Source: Burkholderiales bacterium
GTDB taxonomy: Bacteria > Pseudomonadota > Gammaproteobacteria > Burkholderiales > Burkholderiaceae_C
DNA: 64,000 nucleotides
NCBI GenBank assembly: GCA_947453625.1
Contig: CANGHK010000005.1
Location: 1-64,000 of the forward strand
Reading direction: 5' to 3'
Within the stretch, counting starts at the first letter, position 1; each line of letters opens with the position of its first letter. A program made the translations under genes and the position numbers. The notes beneath the pieces were generated by a model. That model made no database searches, was not told where the DNA came from, and saw nothing but the letters and a program-made list of their open reading frames with translations. Below, in pieces: positions 31,883 through 42,000 of this stretch.

Positions 31883-32403
31883 GTCGTCGTGTCTCTGAGT
31901 TGGGCCAGCGCGGCGGCGCTGATCTGGTGGGCGGGCAGGGTGATGTCGAAGACGAGGGCATTCTCGTCAGCGGCGGGGGCTTCGAGGGTGGCCAACTGGC
32001 TGGCCAGCAGCGACGCCGGCATGTAGTGGCCGCTGCGGGCCTGCAGGCGCGCGTGCAGTTGCGCTGGCGCGCCGTGCAGGTGGACGAAGCGCAGGCCGGG
32101 GCAGGGCGCGCGCAGCAGGTCGCGGTAGCTGCGTTTCAGGGCGGAGCACGACACCACCAGGCCCCGGCCGTCGCGATGGGCCTGGCCCAGCCGGCTGGCG
32201 ATCTCGGCCAGCCAGCCGGCGCGGTCGGCGTCTGTCAGCGGCGTGCCCGCGGCCATCAGCGCGACGTTGCGCGGTGGATGCAGCGCATCGCCTTCGATGA
32301 ACTCCGCGCCCAGCAAGCCGGCCAGTTGCCCCCCCACCGTGCTCTTGCCGCAGCCGCTGACGCCCATCACCACGACCACCTGTGTCGGGTGTGACCTGGC
32401 CAA
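31879..32403 (-). CDS. gntK: gluconokinase
   Basis: About 174 residues. GVSGCGKSTVGGQLAG is the P-loop, FIEGDALHPPRNVALMAAG and PLTDADRAGWL bind substrate, and CSALKRSYRDLLR and FVHLHGAPAQLHARLQARSG follow, as in GntK. It phosphorylates gluconate to 6-phosphogluconate with ATP. No ATG precedes the P-loop at a sensible distance: TTG at 32403 gives LARSHPTQVVVVMGVSG, the normal length. GTG at 32379 is the alternative. ATG at 32367 would remove the first beta-strand. Confidence 0.87.
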
Positions 32404-32435
32404 GCCTGCTGCCGGCGGGGCCGGCGCGCACGCCC

Positions 32436-33407
32436 TTACAGGCGGCACTCGGGCACCGGCGTGCGCGCGGGCTGGCCGGCCAAGCCGAGTTGCAGGTTGT
32501 CGAAGGCCAGGTCGGCCATAGCCTGCCGCGTTTGGGCTGTGGCGCTGCCGATATGCGGCGTCAGCACCACCTGTGGCAGCGCGCGCAGGCGCTCGGGCAC
32601 CTGGGGCTCGTTCTCGAACACGTCCAGGCCGGCGCCGGCGATCACCCCTTGTTCCAGCGCGTCTATCAGCGCGGCCTCGTCGACCACCGAGCCGCGTGCC
32701 ACGTTGATCAGGATGCCTTTCTGCGGCGAACTGCTGCCCAGCGCGGCCAGCACCTCGGCGTCGATCAGCTTGAGCGTGCCGGCGCCGCCGGGGGTGATGA
32801 CGACCAGGAAGTCGCTGACCGCGGCCAGCGCCGCGGCGCTGGGCAGGTAGGTCCAGGGCAGCGCCGGCTTGGCCGAGCGCGCGGTGTAGGCCACCGTCAT
32901 GTTGAAGCCCAGCGCGCGCTGGGCGATGGCCTGGCCGATGCGGCCCAGGCCGACGATGCCGACCCGCGCGCCTGACATCTTGCGCGCCAGCGGCATCGGC
33001 CCCTGCGGCCAATGGCCTTCGCGCACATGGCGGTCGGCGGCGGGCAACTGGCGGGCGGTGCTGAGCATCAGGCCTATCGCCAGGTCGGCCACGTCGTCGT
33101 TGAGCACGTCAGGCGTGTGGGTGACCACCGCGCCGCGGGCCTTGGCGGCCGCCACATCGATGCCGTCGTAGCCCACGCCCATCACCGAGATGATCTCCAG
33201 CGCCGGCAGCTGCTTGATCAGTTCGGCGGGCACCTTGGATTCGCCGCTGGCGAAGATGCCGCGGATCTGCGGCGCGATCGCGGCCAGCGTGGCGGGGTCC
33301 AGCGCATGGACATTGAAGGTCGCATTCAGGCGCGGCGCGAGCAGCGGCGACGGCTTGGCGACCGCGAGGACATGGGGGCCAGGCCGGGCCGCACTGACAT
33401 GGGACAA
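32436..33407 (-). CDS. D-isomer 2-hydroxyacid dehydrogenase, GhrB-like
   Basis: A 323-residue NAD(P)-dependent dehydrogenase. VGIVGLGRIGQAIAQRALGF is the nucleotide site. The catalytic Arg is in INVARGSVVDEAALIDAL, the Glu in DVFENEPQVPE, and the His in LTPHIGSATAQTR. TTG at 33407 is the chosen start because a perfect SD, AAGGAGATC (33419-33411), lies just upstream. A longer in-frame reading starts before that site. It probably reduces 2-keto-gluconate, hydroxypyruvate or a related ketoacid and is first in the gluconokinase operon. Confidence 0.9.
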   Translation of the reverse strand: MSHVSAARPGPHVLAVAKPSPLLAPRLNATFNVHALDPATLAAIAPQIRGIFASGESKVPAELIKQLPALEIISVMGVGYDGIDVAAAKARGAVVTHTPDVLNDDVADLAIGLMLSTARQLPAADRHVREGHWPQGPMPLARKMSGARVGIVGLGRIGQAIAQRALGFNMTVAYTARSAKPALPWTYLPSAAALAAVSDFLVVITPGGAGTLKLIDAEVLAALGSSSPQKGILINVARGSVVDEAALIDALEQGVIAGAGLDVFENEPQVPERLRALPQVVLTPHIGSATAQTRQAMADLAFDNLQLGLAGQPARTPVPECRL

Positions 33408-33462
33408 GGGGATCTCCTTCAGGGTTTTGCCCCAGGGAATGGACTCCCCGGCGGTCAATCGT

Positions 33463-33476
33463 CATACCATAATATG
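33463..33476. promoter_or_regulatory. bidirectional promoter core / operator candidate
   Basis: CATACCATAATATG holds inverted arms CATA/TATG and overlapping -10-like boxes on both strands: CATAAT (33468-33473, plus) and TATTAT (33474-33469, minus). It lies midway between the divergent hydroxyacid dehydrogenase and dehydratase operons, a natural place for the FCD regulator encoded at 29908. No good -35 is seen on either side. Confidence 0.45.
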
Positions 33477-33519
33477 CCTGAGACCCGATCCACAGCCCAC
33501 CCGGGAAAGCCAGCAGACC

Positions 33520-35265
33520 ATGAGTTCAGCCCCCAAGAGCCCCAAGAAGAAGCCTGAAGACCTTCGCAGCCAGCAGTGGTTCGGCCGCCAGGACCGCGAC
33601 GGATTTGCCTACCGCAGCTGGGTCAAGGGCAAGGGCGTGCCGCACGACCAGTTCGACGGCCGGCCGGTGATCGGCATCTGCAACACGTTTTCAGAGCTGA
33701 CGCCCTGCAACAGCCATTTCCGTACCCTGGCCGAGCAGGTCAAGATCGGCGTCTACGAGGCCGGTGGCTTCCCGCTCGAGTTCCCGGTGATGAGCCTGGG
33801 CGAGACCTTGCTGCGGCCTACGGCGATGCTCTACCGCAACCTGGCCAGCATGGACGTCGAGGAAAGCATACGCGGCAACCCGATCGACGGCGTGGTGCTG
33901 CTGATGGGCTGCGACAAGACCACGCCCAGCTTGCTGATGGGGGCGTCGAGCGCCAACCTGCCGACCATAGGCGTGTCGGGCGGGCCGATGCTGAACGGCA
34001 AGTGGCGTGGCCAGGAACTCGGCTCGGGCACCGGGCTGTGGAGCATGAGCGAGCAGGTGCGCGCCGGCACGCTCAAGCTGGCCGACTTCTTCGAGGCCGA
34101 GAGCTGCATGCACCGCAGCCATGGCCACTGCATGACCATGGGCACGGCCAGCACGATGGCGTCTATGGTCGAAGCCCTGGGCATAGGCCTGCCAGGCAAC
34201 GCCGCCTACCCGGCGGTGGACGGCCGGCGCAACGTGCTGGCGCGCAACGCCGGCCGGCGCATCGTGCAGATGGTGCACGACGACCAGACCATCAGCCAGG
34301 TGCTGACGCGCGAGGCCTTCGAGAATGCGATCAAGACCCTGGCCGCGATCGGCGGCAGCACCAACGCCGTGATCCACCTGATCGCGATCGCCGGCAGGCT
34401 CGGGGTCAAGCTGAGCATCGACGACTTCGACCGCCTGGCCAGCGAACTGCCCTGCCTGGTCAACCTGCAGCCCAGCGGCCAGTACCTGATGGAAGACTTC
34501 TGCTACGCCGGCGGCCTGCCGGTGGTGATGAAGGAGATCGCCCAGCACCTGCACCGCGACATCGTCACCGTCAGCGGCCAGACCGTGGCCGAGAACTTCG
34601 CCGACGCGGTGAACTACGGCCCGCAAGTCATCAAGACCCTGGCCGACCCGTTCAAGGACCGCGCCGGCATCGCGATCCTGCGCGGCAACCTGGCGCCGCG
34701 CGGTGCGGTGATCAAGCCCAGCGCGGCCACGCCGGCGCTGCTCAAGCACACCGGGCGCGCGGTGGTGTTCAAGGATTCCGACGACTTCCATGCCCGCATC
34801 GACGACGAGGCGCTCGACATCGACGAGACCTGCATCATGGTGCTGAAGAACTGCGGCCCCAAGGGCTACCCCGGCATGGCCGAGGTCGGCAACATGCCGC
34901 TGCCGCCCAAGGTGCTGCGCCGCGGCATCACCGACATGGTGCGCATCAGCGACGCGCGCATGAGCGGCACCGCCTACGGCACGGTGGTGCTGCACACCGC
35001 GCCCGAAGCCGCCGACGGCGGCCCGCTGGCGGTGGTGCAGGACGGCGACCTGATCACGCTCGATGTGGCGGCACGCAGCCTGCACTTGCATGTGGCCGAC
35101 GATGAACTGGCACGCCGGCTGGCCGCCTGGCAGCGCCCCGCGCCGGCGATGGCCAGCGGCTACTGGAAGCTCTACATCGACCATGTGCTGCAGGCCGACC
35201 AGGGCGCCGACCTGGACTTCCTGGTCGGGCAGCGCGGTTCTGCCGTTCCGAAGGACAACCACTGA
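33520..35265 (+). CDS. IlvD/Edd-family sugar-acid dehydratase
   Basis: A 581-residue iron-sulfur dehydratase. Cluster ligands fit Cys in ICNTFSELTPCNSH, MGCDKTTPS and HGHCMTMGTAST. IGGSTNAVIHL, GNLAPRGAVIKPSA and RISDARMSGTAYGT are family signatures, and the last includes the catalytic Ser. MHRSHGHCMTMGTAST and SNLPTIGVSGGPML-like stretches match the pentonate/hexonate branch (arabinonate, xylonate, galactonate) rather than IlvD. The DgoK and DgoA genes that follow point to a C6 acid, giving 2-keto-3-deoxygalactonate. Start ATG at 33520, because the frame also runs far upstream through antisense DNA. Confidence 0.88.
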   Translation: MSSAPKSPKKKPEDLRSQQWFGRQDRDGFAYRSWVKGKGVPHDQFDGRPVIGICNTFSELTPCNSHFRTLAEQVKIGVYEAGGFPLEFPVMSLGETLLRPTAMLYRNLASMDVEESIRGNPIDGVVLLMGCDKTTPSLLMGASSANLPTIGVSGGPMLNGKWRGQELGSGTGLWSMSEQVRAGTLKLADFFEAESCMHRSHGHCMTMGTASTMASMVEALGIGLPGNAAYPAVDGRRNVLARNAGRRIVQMVHDDQTISQVLTREAFENAIKTLAAIGGSTNAVIHLIAIAGRLGVKLSIDDFDRLASELPCLVNLQPSGQYLMEDFCYAGGLPVVMKEIAQHLHRDIVTVSGQTVAENFADAVNYGPQVIKTLADPFKDRAGIAILRGNLAPRGAVIKPSAATPALLKHTGRAVVFKDSDDFHARIDDEALDIDETCIMVLKNCGPKGYPGMAEVGNMPLPPKVLRRGITDMVRISDARMSGTAYGTVVLHTAPEAADGGPLAVVQDGDLITLDVAARSLHLHVADDELARRLAAWQRPAPAMASGYWKLYIDHVLQADQGADLDFLVGQRGSAVPKDNH

Positions 35266-36161
35266 CCGGGGTTCCCGCGCTGCTCGCCGTCGACTGGGGC
35301 ACCAGCGCGCTGCGCGGCGCCTTGCTGGCCGCCAATGGCCGGGTTCTGGCCGAGCAGGTCTCGACGCGTGGCCTGCTGAGCATTCCGGCGGGCGGCTGGC
35401 CGGCCGCTTTCGATGCCGAGTTCGGCGCCTGGCTGGCGGCCCACCCCGGCCTGCCCTGCCTGATGGCCGGCATGGTGGGCAGCCGCCAGGGCTGGGTCGA
35501 GGCGGCTTACTGCGCCTGCCCGGCCGGGCTGACCGATCTGGCGGCGCGGCTGTGCTGGGTTCAGCCCGAACGGATCGCGATCGTGCCCGGGCTGGCGATC
35601 GAGGACCATGGTCTGCCCGACGTGATGCGCGGCGAGGAAACCCAGGTCTTCGGGGCGCTCGCGCTGCTGGGCCTGAGCGAGGCCACGCTGGTGCTGCCCG
35701 GCACCCACAGCAAATGGGTCACGGTGCGGGGCGGCCGCATCACCCGCTTTGCCACCCACATGACCGGTGAGGTCTATGCCCTGCTGCGCCAGCAATCCAT
35801 CCTGGCCCGCACCTTGCCGGCCGATGACGCGACCTGGGTTGCCGAGGCCTTCGACCGCGGCGTCGCCCAAGCACAGGTGCCGGGCGGCCTGCTGCACCAC
35901 CTGTTCGCGGTGCGCACGCTGGCCTTGTTCGACCGCGACGACGGTCCGTCGCTGGCCTGCTACTTGTCGGGCCTGCTGATAGGCGACGAGCTGCGGGCTC
36001 AGGCCTTGTCCGCCGGCCAGGCCGTGGTGGCCGTCGGCAGCCCGCAGTTGACAGCCCGCTACCAGCACGCGCTGGCGCAGCGCGGCCATCCGGTGCGCCG
36101 CGTCGGCGCCGAGGCGGGTTGGACCGGCCTGCTCGCGCTGTCGGCTACCGTACGGGGATGA
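35262..36161 (+). CDS. dgoK: 2-keto-3-deoxygalactonate kinase
   Basis: About 299 residues. The nucleotide-binding start [17 protein letters not shown] lies before the first ATG (35322), so that ATG cannot be the real start. The only suitable codon is CTG at 35262, overlapping the dehydratase stop and six bases after the SD AAGGA (35251-35255). [23 protein letters not shown], and [13 protein letters not shown] are DgoK landmarks. It phosphorylates 2-keto-3-deoxygalactonate for DgoA. The stop overlaps the aldolase ATG by four bases. Confidence 0.87.
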   Translation: MTGVPALLAVDWGTSALRGALLAANGRVLAEQVSTRGLLSIPAGGWPAAFDAEFGAWLAAHPGLPCLMAGMVGSRQGWVEAAYCACPAGLTDLAARLCWVQPERIAIVPGLAIEDHGLPDVMRGEETQVFGALALLGLSEATLVLPGTHSKWVTVRGGRITRFATHMTGEVYALLRQQSILARTLPADDATWVAEAFDRGVAQAQVPGGLLHHLFAVRTLALFDRDDGPSLACYLSGLLIGDELRAQALSAGQAVVAVGSPQLTARYQHALAQRGHPVRRVGAEAGWTGLLALSATVRG

Positions 36162-36874
36162 ACAAAGCCTATTCCAGCGCCGCGGCGTCGGCCGACCGAC
36201 TGGTGCAAAGCCTGGCGGGCCGGGTGCTCGACCAAGCCGCCCAGCGCGTCACCCTGCGGCTGACGGCCGCCTTGCAGCAACTGCCGCTGGTCGCCATCCT
36301 GCGCGGCATCACCCCGGCCGAAGCCCTGCCGGTGGGCCAGGCGCTGGTCGATGCCGGCTGGTCGCTGATCGAGGTGCCGCTGAACTCGGCGCAGCCGCTG
36401 GACAGCATCGCGGCGCTGGCGCGGGCCTTCCCGCAGGCGCTGGTGGGTGCCGGCACGGTGCTCGAGGCCGACGAGGTGCGGGCGGTGGCCGGCGCGGGCG
36501 GCCAACTGGTGGTGGCGCCCAATACCGACATCGAGGTGATCTTCGAAGCCCAGCGCTGCGGCCTGGCCTGCCTGCCCGGCGTGGCCACGCCGACCGAGGC
36601 CTTCGCGGCGCTGGCGGCCGGTGCCCAGGGCCTCAAGCTGTTCCCGGCCGAACTCGTCACGCCGGCGGTGCTGAAGGCGATGCGCGCGGTGCTGCCGGCC
36701 GGCACCCTGATGCTGCCGGTGGGCGGCATCACGCCCGACAACATGGCGGTCTACCGCGCCGCTGGCGCCAGCGGTTTCGGCATAGGCTCGGCGCTGTACC
36801 GGCCCGGCATGGCGCCGGCCGAGGTGGCGAGCCAGGCGCTGCGCTTTGCCGCGGCCTGGCGTGCCACTGCCTGA
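36158..36874 (+). CDS. dgoA: 2-keto-3-deoxy-6-phosphogalactonate aldolase
   Basis: A 238-residue class I aldolase of the KDPG/KDPGal family. [12 protein letters not shown] opens the barrel, Glu lies in [22 protein letters not shown] follows, and the Schiff-base Lys is in [12 protein letters not shown]. It splits the phosphorylated acid into pyruvate and glyceraldehyde 3-phosphate. The family usually has about 205 residues. About 33 extra residues ([20 protein letters not shown] and on) sit in front of the barrel here. No internal ATG restores the usual length, so the extension is probably real. Confidence 0.9.
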   Translation: MNKAYSSAAASADRLVQSLAGRVLDQAAQRVTLRLTAALQQLPLVAILRGITPAEALPVGQALVDAGWSLIEVPLNSAQPLDSIAALARAFPQALVGAGTVLEADEVRAVAGAGGQLVVAPNTDIEVIFEAQRCGLACLPGVATPTEAFAALAAGAQGLKLFPAELVTPAVLKAMRAVLPAGTLMLPVGGITPDNMAVYRAAGASGFGIGSALYRPGMAPAEVASQALRFAAAWRATA

Positions 36875-36918
36875 GCCGTGCCGCAGCAGGTCTTTCCGCC
36901 GGACCCCGACGCGCCGTC

Positions 36919-36933
36919 CCCGCGATTCGCGGG
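36919..36933 (+). terminator. hairpin after the galactonate genes
   Basis: CCCGCG-ATT-CGCGGG forms a perfect 6-bp stem 45 bases past the aldolase stop, followed by CTTTGC only. The T run is short, so this is a weak terminator candidate before the peptidase gene. Confidence 0.35.
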
Positions 36934-36997
36934 CTTTGCCTGTGGCGGCCCGGACCCCGGTCGCCCAAAATGGCCGTCCCTTTCTGCTGGAGCCGTG

Positions 36998-38242
36998 ATG
37001 CGTGCCCTTCCTGTCTTGACCCTCATCGCCACCTTGTCGGGCGCCGCGCCTGCGGCCCAGGCCGCGCCCGATGAGGGTCTGCTGGCGGCGGCCCGCGCCG
37101 CCGAGCCGGCGGTGATCGAGTCGCTCAAGCAGATGGTGGCCATCGAGTCCGGCACCATGGACTTGCCTGGCCTGACCAGGATCGTCGACTATGCCGAGGG
37201 CCGGCTCAAGGCGCTCGGCCTGCAGGTCGAGCGCCGCGCGTCCAGCACTGCCAAGGGCGAGATCCTGATCGGCCGGCTGCTGGGCGTGGGCCAGCGCAAG
37301 CTGATGCTGATGGCCCACCTCGACACCATCTACTGGCCCGGCACGCTGGCCGGGCAGCCGATCAAGCTTGACGGCAACAAGCTCTACGGCCCCGGCATCG
37401 CCGACGACAAGGGTGGCGTGGCGGTGGTGCTGCACGCGCTGGCGATCCTGCGTGACGCGGGCTGGAAAGACTATGCCCAGCTCACCGTGCTGTTCAACGC
37501 CGACGAGGAATCGGGCTCTGCCGGGTCGGGCGAGCTGATCGCCACGCTGGCCGCCGAGCATGACGCCGTGCTGTCCTACGAGCCGACGGCGGCCAAGGCC
37601 GTGGCCAAGACCGAGGGCGTGCTGCTGGCCGCCGCCGGCACGGCCACAGCCACGCTGACCATCAAGGGCCGCGCATCGCATGCCGGCGCGGCGCCCGAGA
37701 TCGGGCGCAATGCGTTGGTCGAACTGGCGCACCAGATCACGCAGACCGCCGACATCGCCAAGTCCATTCCCGGCGCGCAGCTGAACTGGACCGAGGCCAG
37801 CTCGGGCAAGGTGCGCAACCAGATCCCCGACCTGGCCCAGGCGTCGGCCGACGTGCGGCTGACCGCCGCCGACGCCGCGCCCAAGCTGCTGGCCGCGCTG
37901 CGCGCGCAGGTGGCGCAGTACAAGGTGGAGGGCACCGAGACCAGCGTGGCGATCAACATCGGCCGCCCGCCCTATGTCGGCGATGCGCGCACGCTGGCGC
38001 TGGCCAAGCGGGCGCAGGCGATCTATGCCGAGCTCGACGGGCGGGTGCTGGCGCTGGTGCCCGGCACCGGCGGCGGCACCGACGCCGGCTATGCCAGCCG
38101 CTCCGGCAAGGTCGCCGTGCTGGAGAGCCTGGGCCTGGCCGGCTGGGGCTACCACGCCCGCGACGAGTATGTCGAACTCGACTCGATCGTGCCGCGGCTC
38201 TACCTCAGCACCCGTCTGCTGATGGACCTGGCGCGCGACTGA
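36998..38242 (+). CDS. secreted M20 zinc peptidase, glutamate carboxypeptidase type
   Basis: A 414-residue metallopeptidase with a Sec signal (RALPVLTLIATLSG, cleavage near AQAA-PD), so periplasmic. Zinc ligands: His in LMAHLDTIYW, Asp in YGPGIADDKGG, the Glu pair in FNADEESGSAG and a late His. A dimerisation domain occupies about 190-300 (KGRASHAGAAPEIG). The layout matches glutamate carboxypeptidase (CPG2), which removes C-terminal glutamate from folates and peptides. GTG or other starts upstream would lack a signal peptide. Confidence 0.88.
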   Translation: MRALPVLTLIATLSGAAPAAQAAPDEGLLAAARAAEPAVIESLKQMVAIESGTMDLPGLTRIVDYAEGRLKALGLQVERRASSTAKGEILIGRLLGVGQRKLMLMAHLDTIYWPGTLAGQPIKLDGNKLYGPGIADDKGGVAVVLHALAILRDAGWKDYAQLTVLFNADEESGSAGSGELIATLAAEHDAVLSYEPTAAKAVAKTEGVLLAAAGTATATLTIKGRASHAGAAPEIGRNALVELAHQITQTADIAKSIPGAQLNWTEASSGKVRNQIPDLAQASADVRLTAADAAPKLLAALRAQVAQYKVEGTETSVAINIGRPPYVGDARTLALAKRAQAIYAELDGRVLALVPGTGGGTDAGYASRSGKVAVLESLGLAGWGYHARDEYVELDSIVPRLYLSTRLLMDLARD

Positions 38243-38260
38243 GGGCAGACCCCCTGGGTT

Positions 38261-38930
38261 TCAATCCCGGATCGCGCCCAGCCTGAGCGTCACCGAGGCC
38301 ACCGGCGGGCGGTCCAGCGGCTGGACCGCGGCGCCTGGCTCGGTCGCCACCACGCCCTCGAACAGCGCGGCCACCTCGGGCGGGATGAAGCGGCTCGAGC
38401 CCCCGTACAGGTGGCGATCGCCCAGCGCAGTGAGCGCCAGTCCGTCCTCGCGCTGCCGCCAGCCCTTGGACCTGGCGCGTCAAGCCCATCAAGTCCTCGG
38501 CATCGCCGCGGTCGATGATGCTGAACTGCTCGGGCAGGCCTATCGCCGGGGCGTAGGCGCGCAGCAGCCTCGCGCCGACGGCGTGGAAGGTGCCCGCCCA
38601 GGGCAGCGACGGCGCGGCCTGGGTGGCACGCAATCCCAGCGCTTGATGCAGCCGCCGCCCGGCCCGGCGCGACATCTCCTGCGCCGCCCGGCGCGAGAAG
38701 GTGAGCAGCAGGCGCTGCGGGTCGGCGCCATCCAGCACCAGCCTGGCCACCCGGGCCGCCAGCGTCAGGGTTTTGCCCGATCCGGCGCCGGCCAGCACCA
38801 GCAGCGGCGCGCGGCCATGCGTCACCGCGGCCCGCTGCTGCGGGTTCAAGTCCTTGAAGGGGTCGGCCGGCGTGCCGGACAATGGGGCCGCCGGTGTCTT
38901 TGCCGTGTTCGGGGTGGCCCCATCGGCCAT
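38261..38930 (-). pseudogene. decayed UvrD/Rep-like helicase, internal deletion
   Basis: From ATG 38930 the protein reads like superfamily I helicases: LNPQQRAAVTHG (Q motif), LVLAGAGSGKTLTLAARVA (Walker A), LLLTFSRRAAQEMSRR (motif Ia), TFHAVGARLLR, and then stops matching after IIDRGDAEDLM, around residue 150. All later motifs (Walker B DEYQD, IV, V, VI) are absent. A different frame then reads GDRHLYGGSSRFIPPEVAAL and ends in TGA at 38261-38263, plausibly the helicase tail. A full gene would be over 600 codons, so the middle has been lost together with a frameshift. Confidence 0.78.
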
Positions 38931-38990
38931 GGTCAAGACCTCCTGCAAAGGCGCCAGGGCATGCCGGTTGGCAGCCCCAACCCGACAGAA

Positions 38991-39010
38991 TACTGTATAA
39001 ACCCCCAGTT
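38991..39010. promoter_or_regulatory. LexA (SOS) box candidate
   Basis: TACTGTATAAACCCCCAGTT contains CTG-N10-CAG (38993-39008), the spacing of the proteobacterial LexA box, with an AT-rich left half and one departure from CTGT-N8-ACAG. A TTGGCA (38968-38973) lies 17 bases before TACTGT (38991-38996), so the box would cover the -10 region of a plus-strand promoter for the reductase gene. It is 63 bases upstream of the helicase remnant on the other strand. Confidence 0.6.
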
Positions 39011-39088
39011 CACGCGCCCTGCGGCGCGTCAAGGCCCTTGCGGCGAAAACCCGCCAGCATCCAGGGCTTGCCGACGAAAGAACGACCC

Positions 39089-42000
39089 ATGAGCCACAAC
39101 GACTCTTCCACTGACCTGTTCGGTGACCGCCACGACGCTGGTCAGGCCAGCTCCGCGCCGGCCGACCCGGTGCCGGCCAGCGCCCCGGACATCGCGCTAC
39201 CCACAGCGCCAGCCAGCGAGACAGCCAGCGCGCCAGCTAGCGCAGCGGCCCTGCCGGAAGCGGCCCGCCCGGCGCGCAAGCCCAGGGCCCCGCGCGCCGC
39301 GCCGGCGCGCAAGCCGAACGCGCAGCAGGCGCCCGCGCTGGCCTTGCCGCCGCAGGCCATCAGCGCCGAGGTGCTGGCCGAAAAATACGCCAAGGGCGAC
39401 GAATTGACGCCGGACGACGTGCGCCTGCGGGTGGCGCGCGCGCTGGCCGCCGCCGAGCGGCCCGAAAATCGGGCGGCCTGGGAGGCCAGGTTTCTCGACG
39501 CCCAGCGCCGCGGTTTCGTCCCTGCCGGTCGCATCAACTCGGCGGCCGGCACGCCGCTGGCGGCCACGCTGATCAACTGTTTCGTGCAGCCGGTGGGCGA
39601 TTCGATCTCGCAGCCCGAAGAGGGTTTTGCCGGCATCTACACCGCGCTGACCGAAGCCGCCGAGACCATGCGCCGCGGCGGCGGCGTGGGCTACGACTTC
39701 TCGCGCATCCGCCCGGCCGGCGCCTGGGTTGCGCCCACGCAGAGCAGCGCTTCGGGCCCGGTCAGCTATATGCGCGTGTTCGACCGCAGCTGCGAGACGG
39801 TCGAGAGCGCCGGCAGCCGGCGCGGCGCTCAGATGGCGGTGTTGCGCTGCGACCACCCCGATGTCGAGACCTTCATCCGGGCCAAGGATTCGGGCGACCT
39901 GCGCAACTTCAACATCTCGGTCGGCATCACCGACGCCTTCATGCAGGCGGTGCAGGCCGATGCCGAGCACGACCTGGTGCACAAAGCCGAGCCCGGCCCG
40001 GCTCTCAAGGCCGCGGGCGCCCGGCGCCGCGCCGATGGGCTGTGGATCTACCGCAGCTTGCGCGCCCGCGCGCTGTGGGACCTGATCATGCGCAGCACCT
40101 ACGACCACGCCGAGCCGGGCGTGCTGTTCCTGGACCGCATCAACGACGACAACAACCTGGGTTACTGCGAGACGATCGCGGCGACCAACCCCTGCGCCGA
40201 ACAACCGCTGCCGCCCTATGGCTGCTGCTGCCTGGGCAGCGTCGACCTGACGCATTTCGTCCAGCGTCCGTTCGAGGCCGATGCCGGCTTCGACGAGGCC
40301 GGCTTTGCCGAAGTCTGTGCGGTGGCCACCCGCATGCTGGACAACGTGCTGGACGTCACCGTCTGGCCGCTGCCGCAGCAGCAGGCCGAGGCCGCCGCCA
40401 AGCGCCGGGTCGGGCTGGGCTTTACCGGCCTGGGCGACGCGCTGGTGATGCTGGGCCTGCGCTACGACACCGAGGCGGCACGCGAGATGGCGCGCCGGAT
40501 CTCAGCGCTGATGCGCGATGCGGCCTACGGTGCCAGCGCCGACCTGGCCGTCGAGCGTGGGTCCTTCCCGCTGTTCGACGCCGAGCCCTACCTGTCGCGC
40601 GGCAGCTTCGCGTCGCGCCTGCCGCAGTCCTTGAAGGACAAGATCCGCGCCCAGGGCATGCGCAACTCGCACCTGTTGTCGATCGCGCCCACCGGCACCA
40701 TCAGCCTGGCCTTTGCCGACAACGCCAGCAACGGCATCGAGCCGGCCTTCAGCTGGAGCTACACCCGCAAGAAGCGCGAGCCCGACAACAGCTTCAAGCA
40801 CTACGCGGTCGAAGACCATGCCTGGCGCCTGTTCCGCCACCTGAAGGGCGCGGACGCGCCGCTGACCGAGGCCTTCGTCACCGCACTCGAGATGAGCGCC
40901 GAGTCCCATGCCGCGATGGTGGCCGCGGTCGCGCCCTTCATCGACACCTCGATCAGCAAGACCGTCAACGTGCCGGCCGACTATCCCTACGAGGATTTCC
41001 AGGGCCTCTACCTGCAGGCCTGGACGGCCGGCCTGAAGGGCCTGGCCACCTACCGGCCGAACGCCGTGCTGGGCTCGGTGCTGAGCGTTGACGCCGCACC
41101 TGCCGCCCCCACCGCGCTGGTCATCGGCACCGCGCTGCCGGTGCAGCCCGAGCCGCTGGCTGCCGACGGCGCCAACCAGCGCCTGCGGCTGGACCGCCTG
41201 CCTGCGCCGGTGCTGGCCAGCCTGCGCTGGCCCGGCCGGCCCGAGCTGCCCGGTGGCAACCCGGCCTGGAGCTATTTGATCCAGCACCCGTTCGGCGATT
41301 TCTCGCTCTTCGTCGGCGAGCTGCCGGCCGAGGCCGGGCCGGACCTGGGCCTGTTCGCCAAGAACGTGCCCTTCGAGGTCTGGGTCAACGGCGCCGAGCA
41401 GCCGCGCGGCATCGGTGCGATGGCCAAGACGCTGTCTATGGACATGCGCGCCAACGACGCCGCCTGGCTCAAGCTCAAGCTCGACGCGCTGGCCACCGTG
41501 GCCGAGGAGCGGTCCTTCGAGATGCCTTTCCCGCCCAATGGCGAGAAGCGCCTGTTTCCCGGCGTGGTGGCGGCCACCGCGGCGGTGATCCGCTGGCGCT
41601 GCGAGCAACTCGGCGCGCTGCAGGAGGGCGGCGCCACGCCGGTGCTGGATGCGATGTTCAGCCGCGAGGAGCCGCGCACCGGCACCGCCGGCACGCTGGC
41701 CTGGGCGGTGGACGTCGACAACCATGCCACCGCCGAGTCCTTCACGATGACGCTCAAGGAGGTCTCGCTGCCCGGACCCGACGGCACAACCGTGACCCGG
41801 CCCTGCGCGATCGGCTTCTCGGGCAACTACCCGCGCGCCTTCGACGGCCTGGCGCGGCTGCTGTCGCTGGACATGCGGGTGATGGACCCGGCCTGGATAG
41901 GCATGAAGCTGCGCAAGCTGCTCAATGTCGGCGAGCCGCTGGGCCACTTCATGGCGCCGGTGCCGGGGCAGCGCCGCCAGCAGACCTGGCCCAGCACGGT

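Noticed and set aside
33190-33519. Extension of the dehydratase upstream to 33190
   Set aside because: It reads antisense through the hydroxyacid dehydrogenase; homology begins after the ATG at 33520.
38931-39088. Cobalamin riboswitch before the B12-dependent reductase
   Set aside because: The gap is only 158 bases and no B12-box-like sequence was seen.
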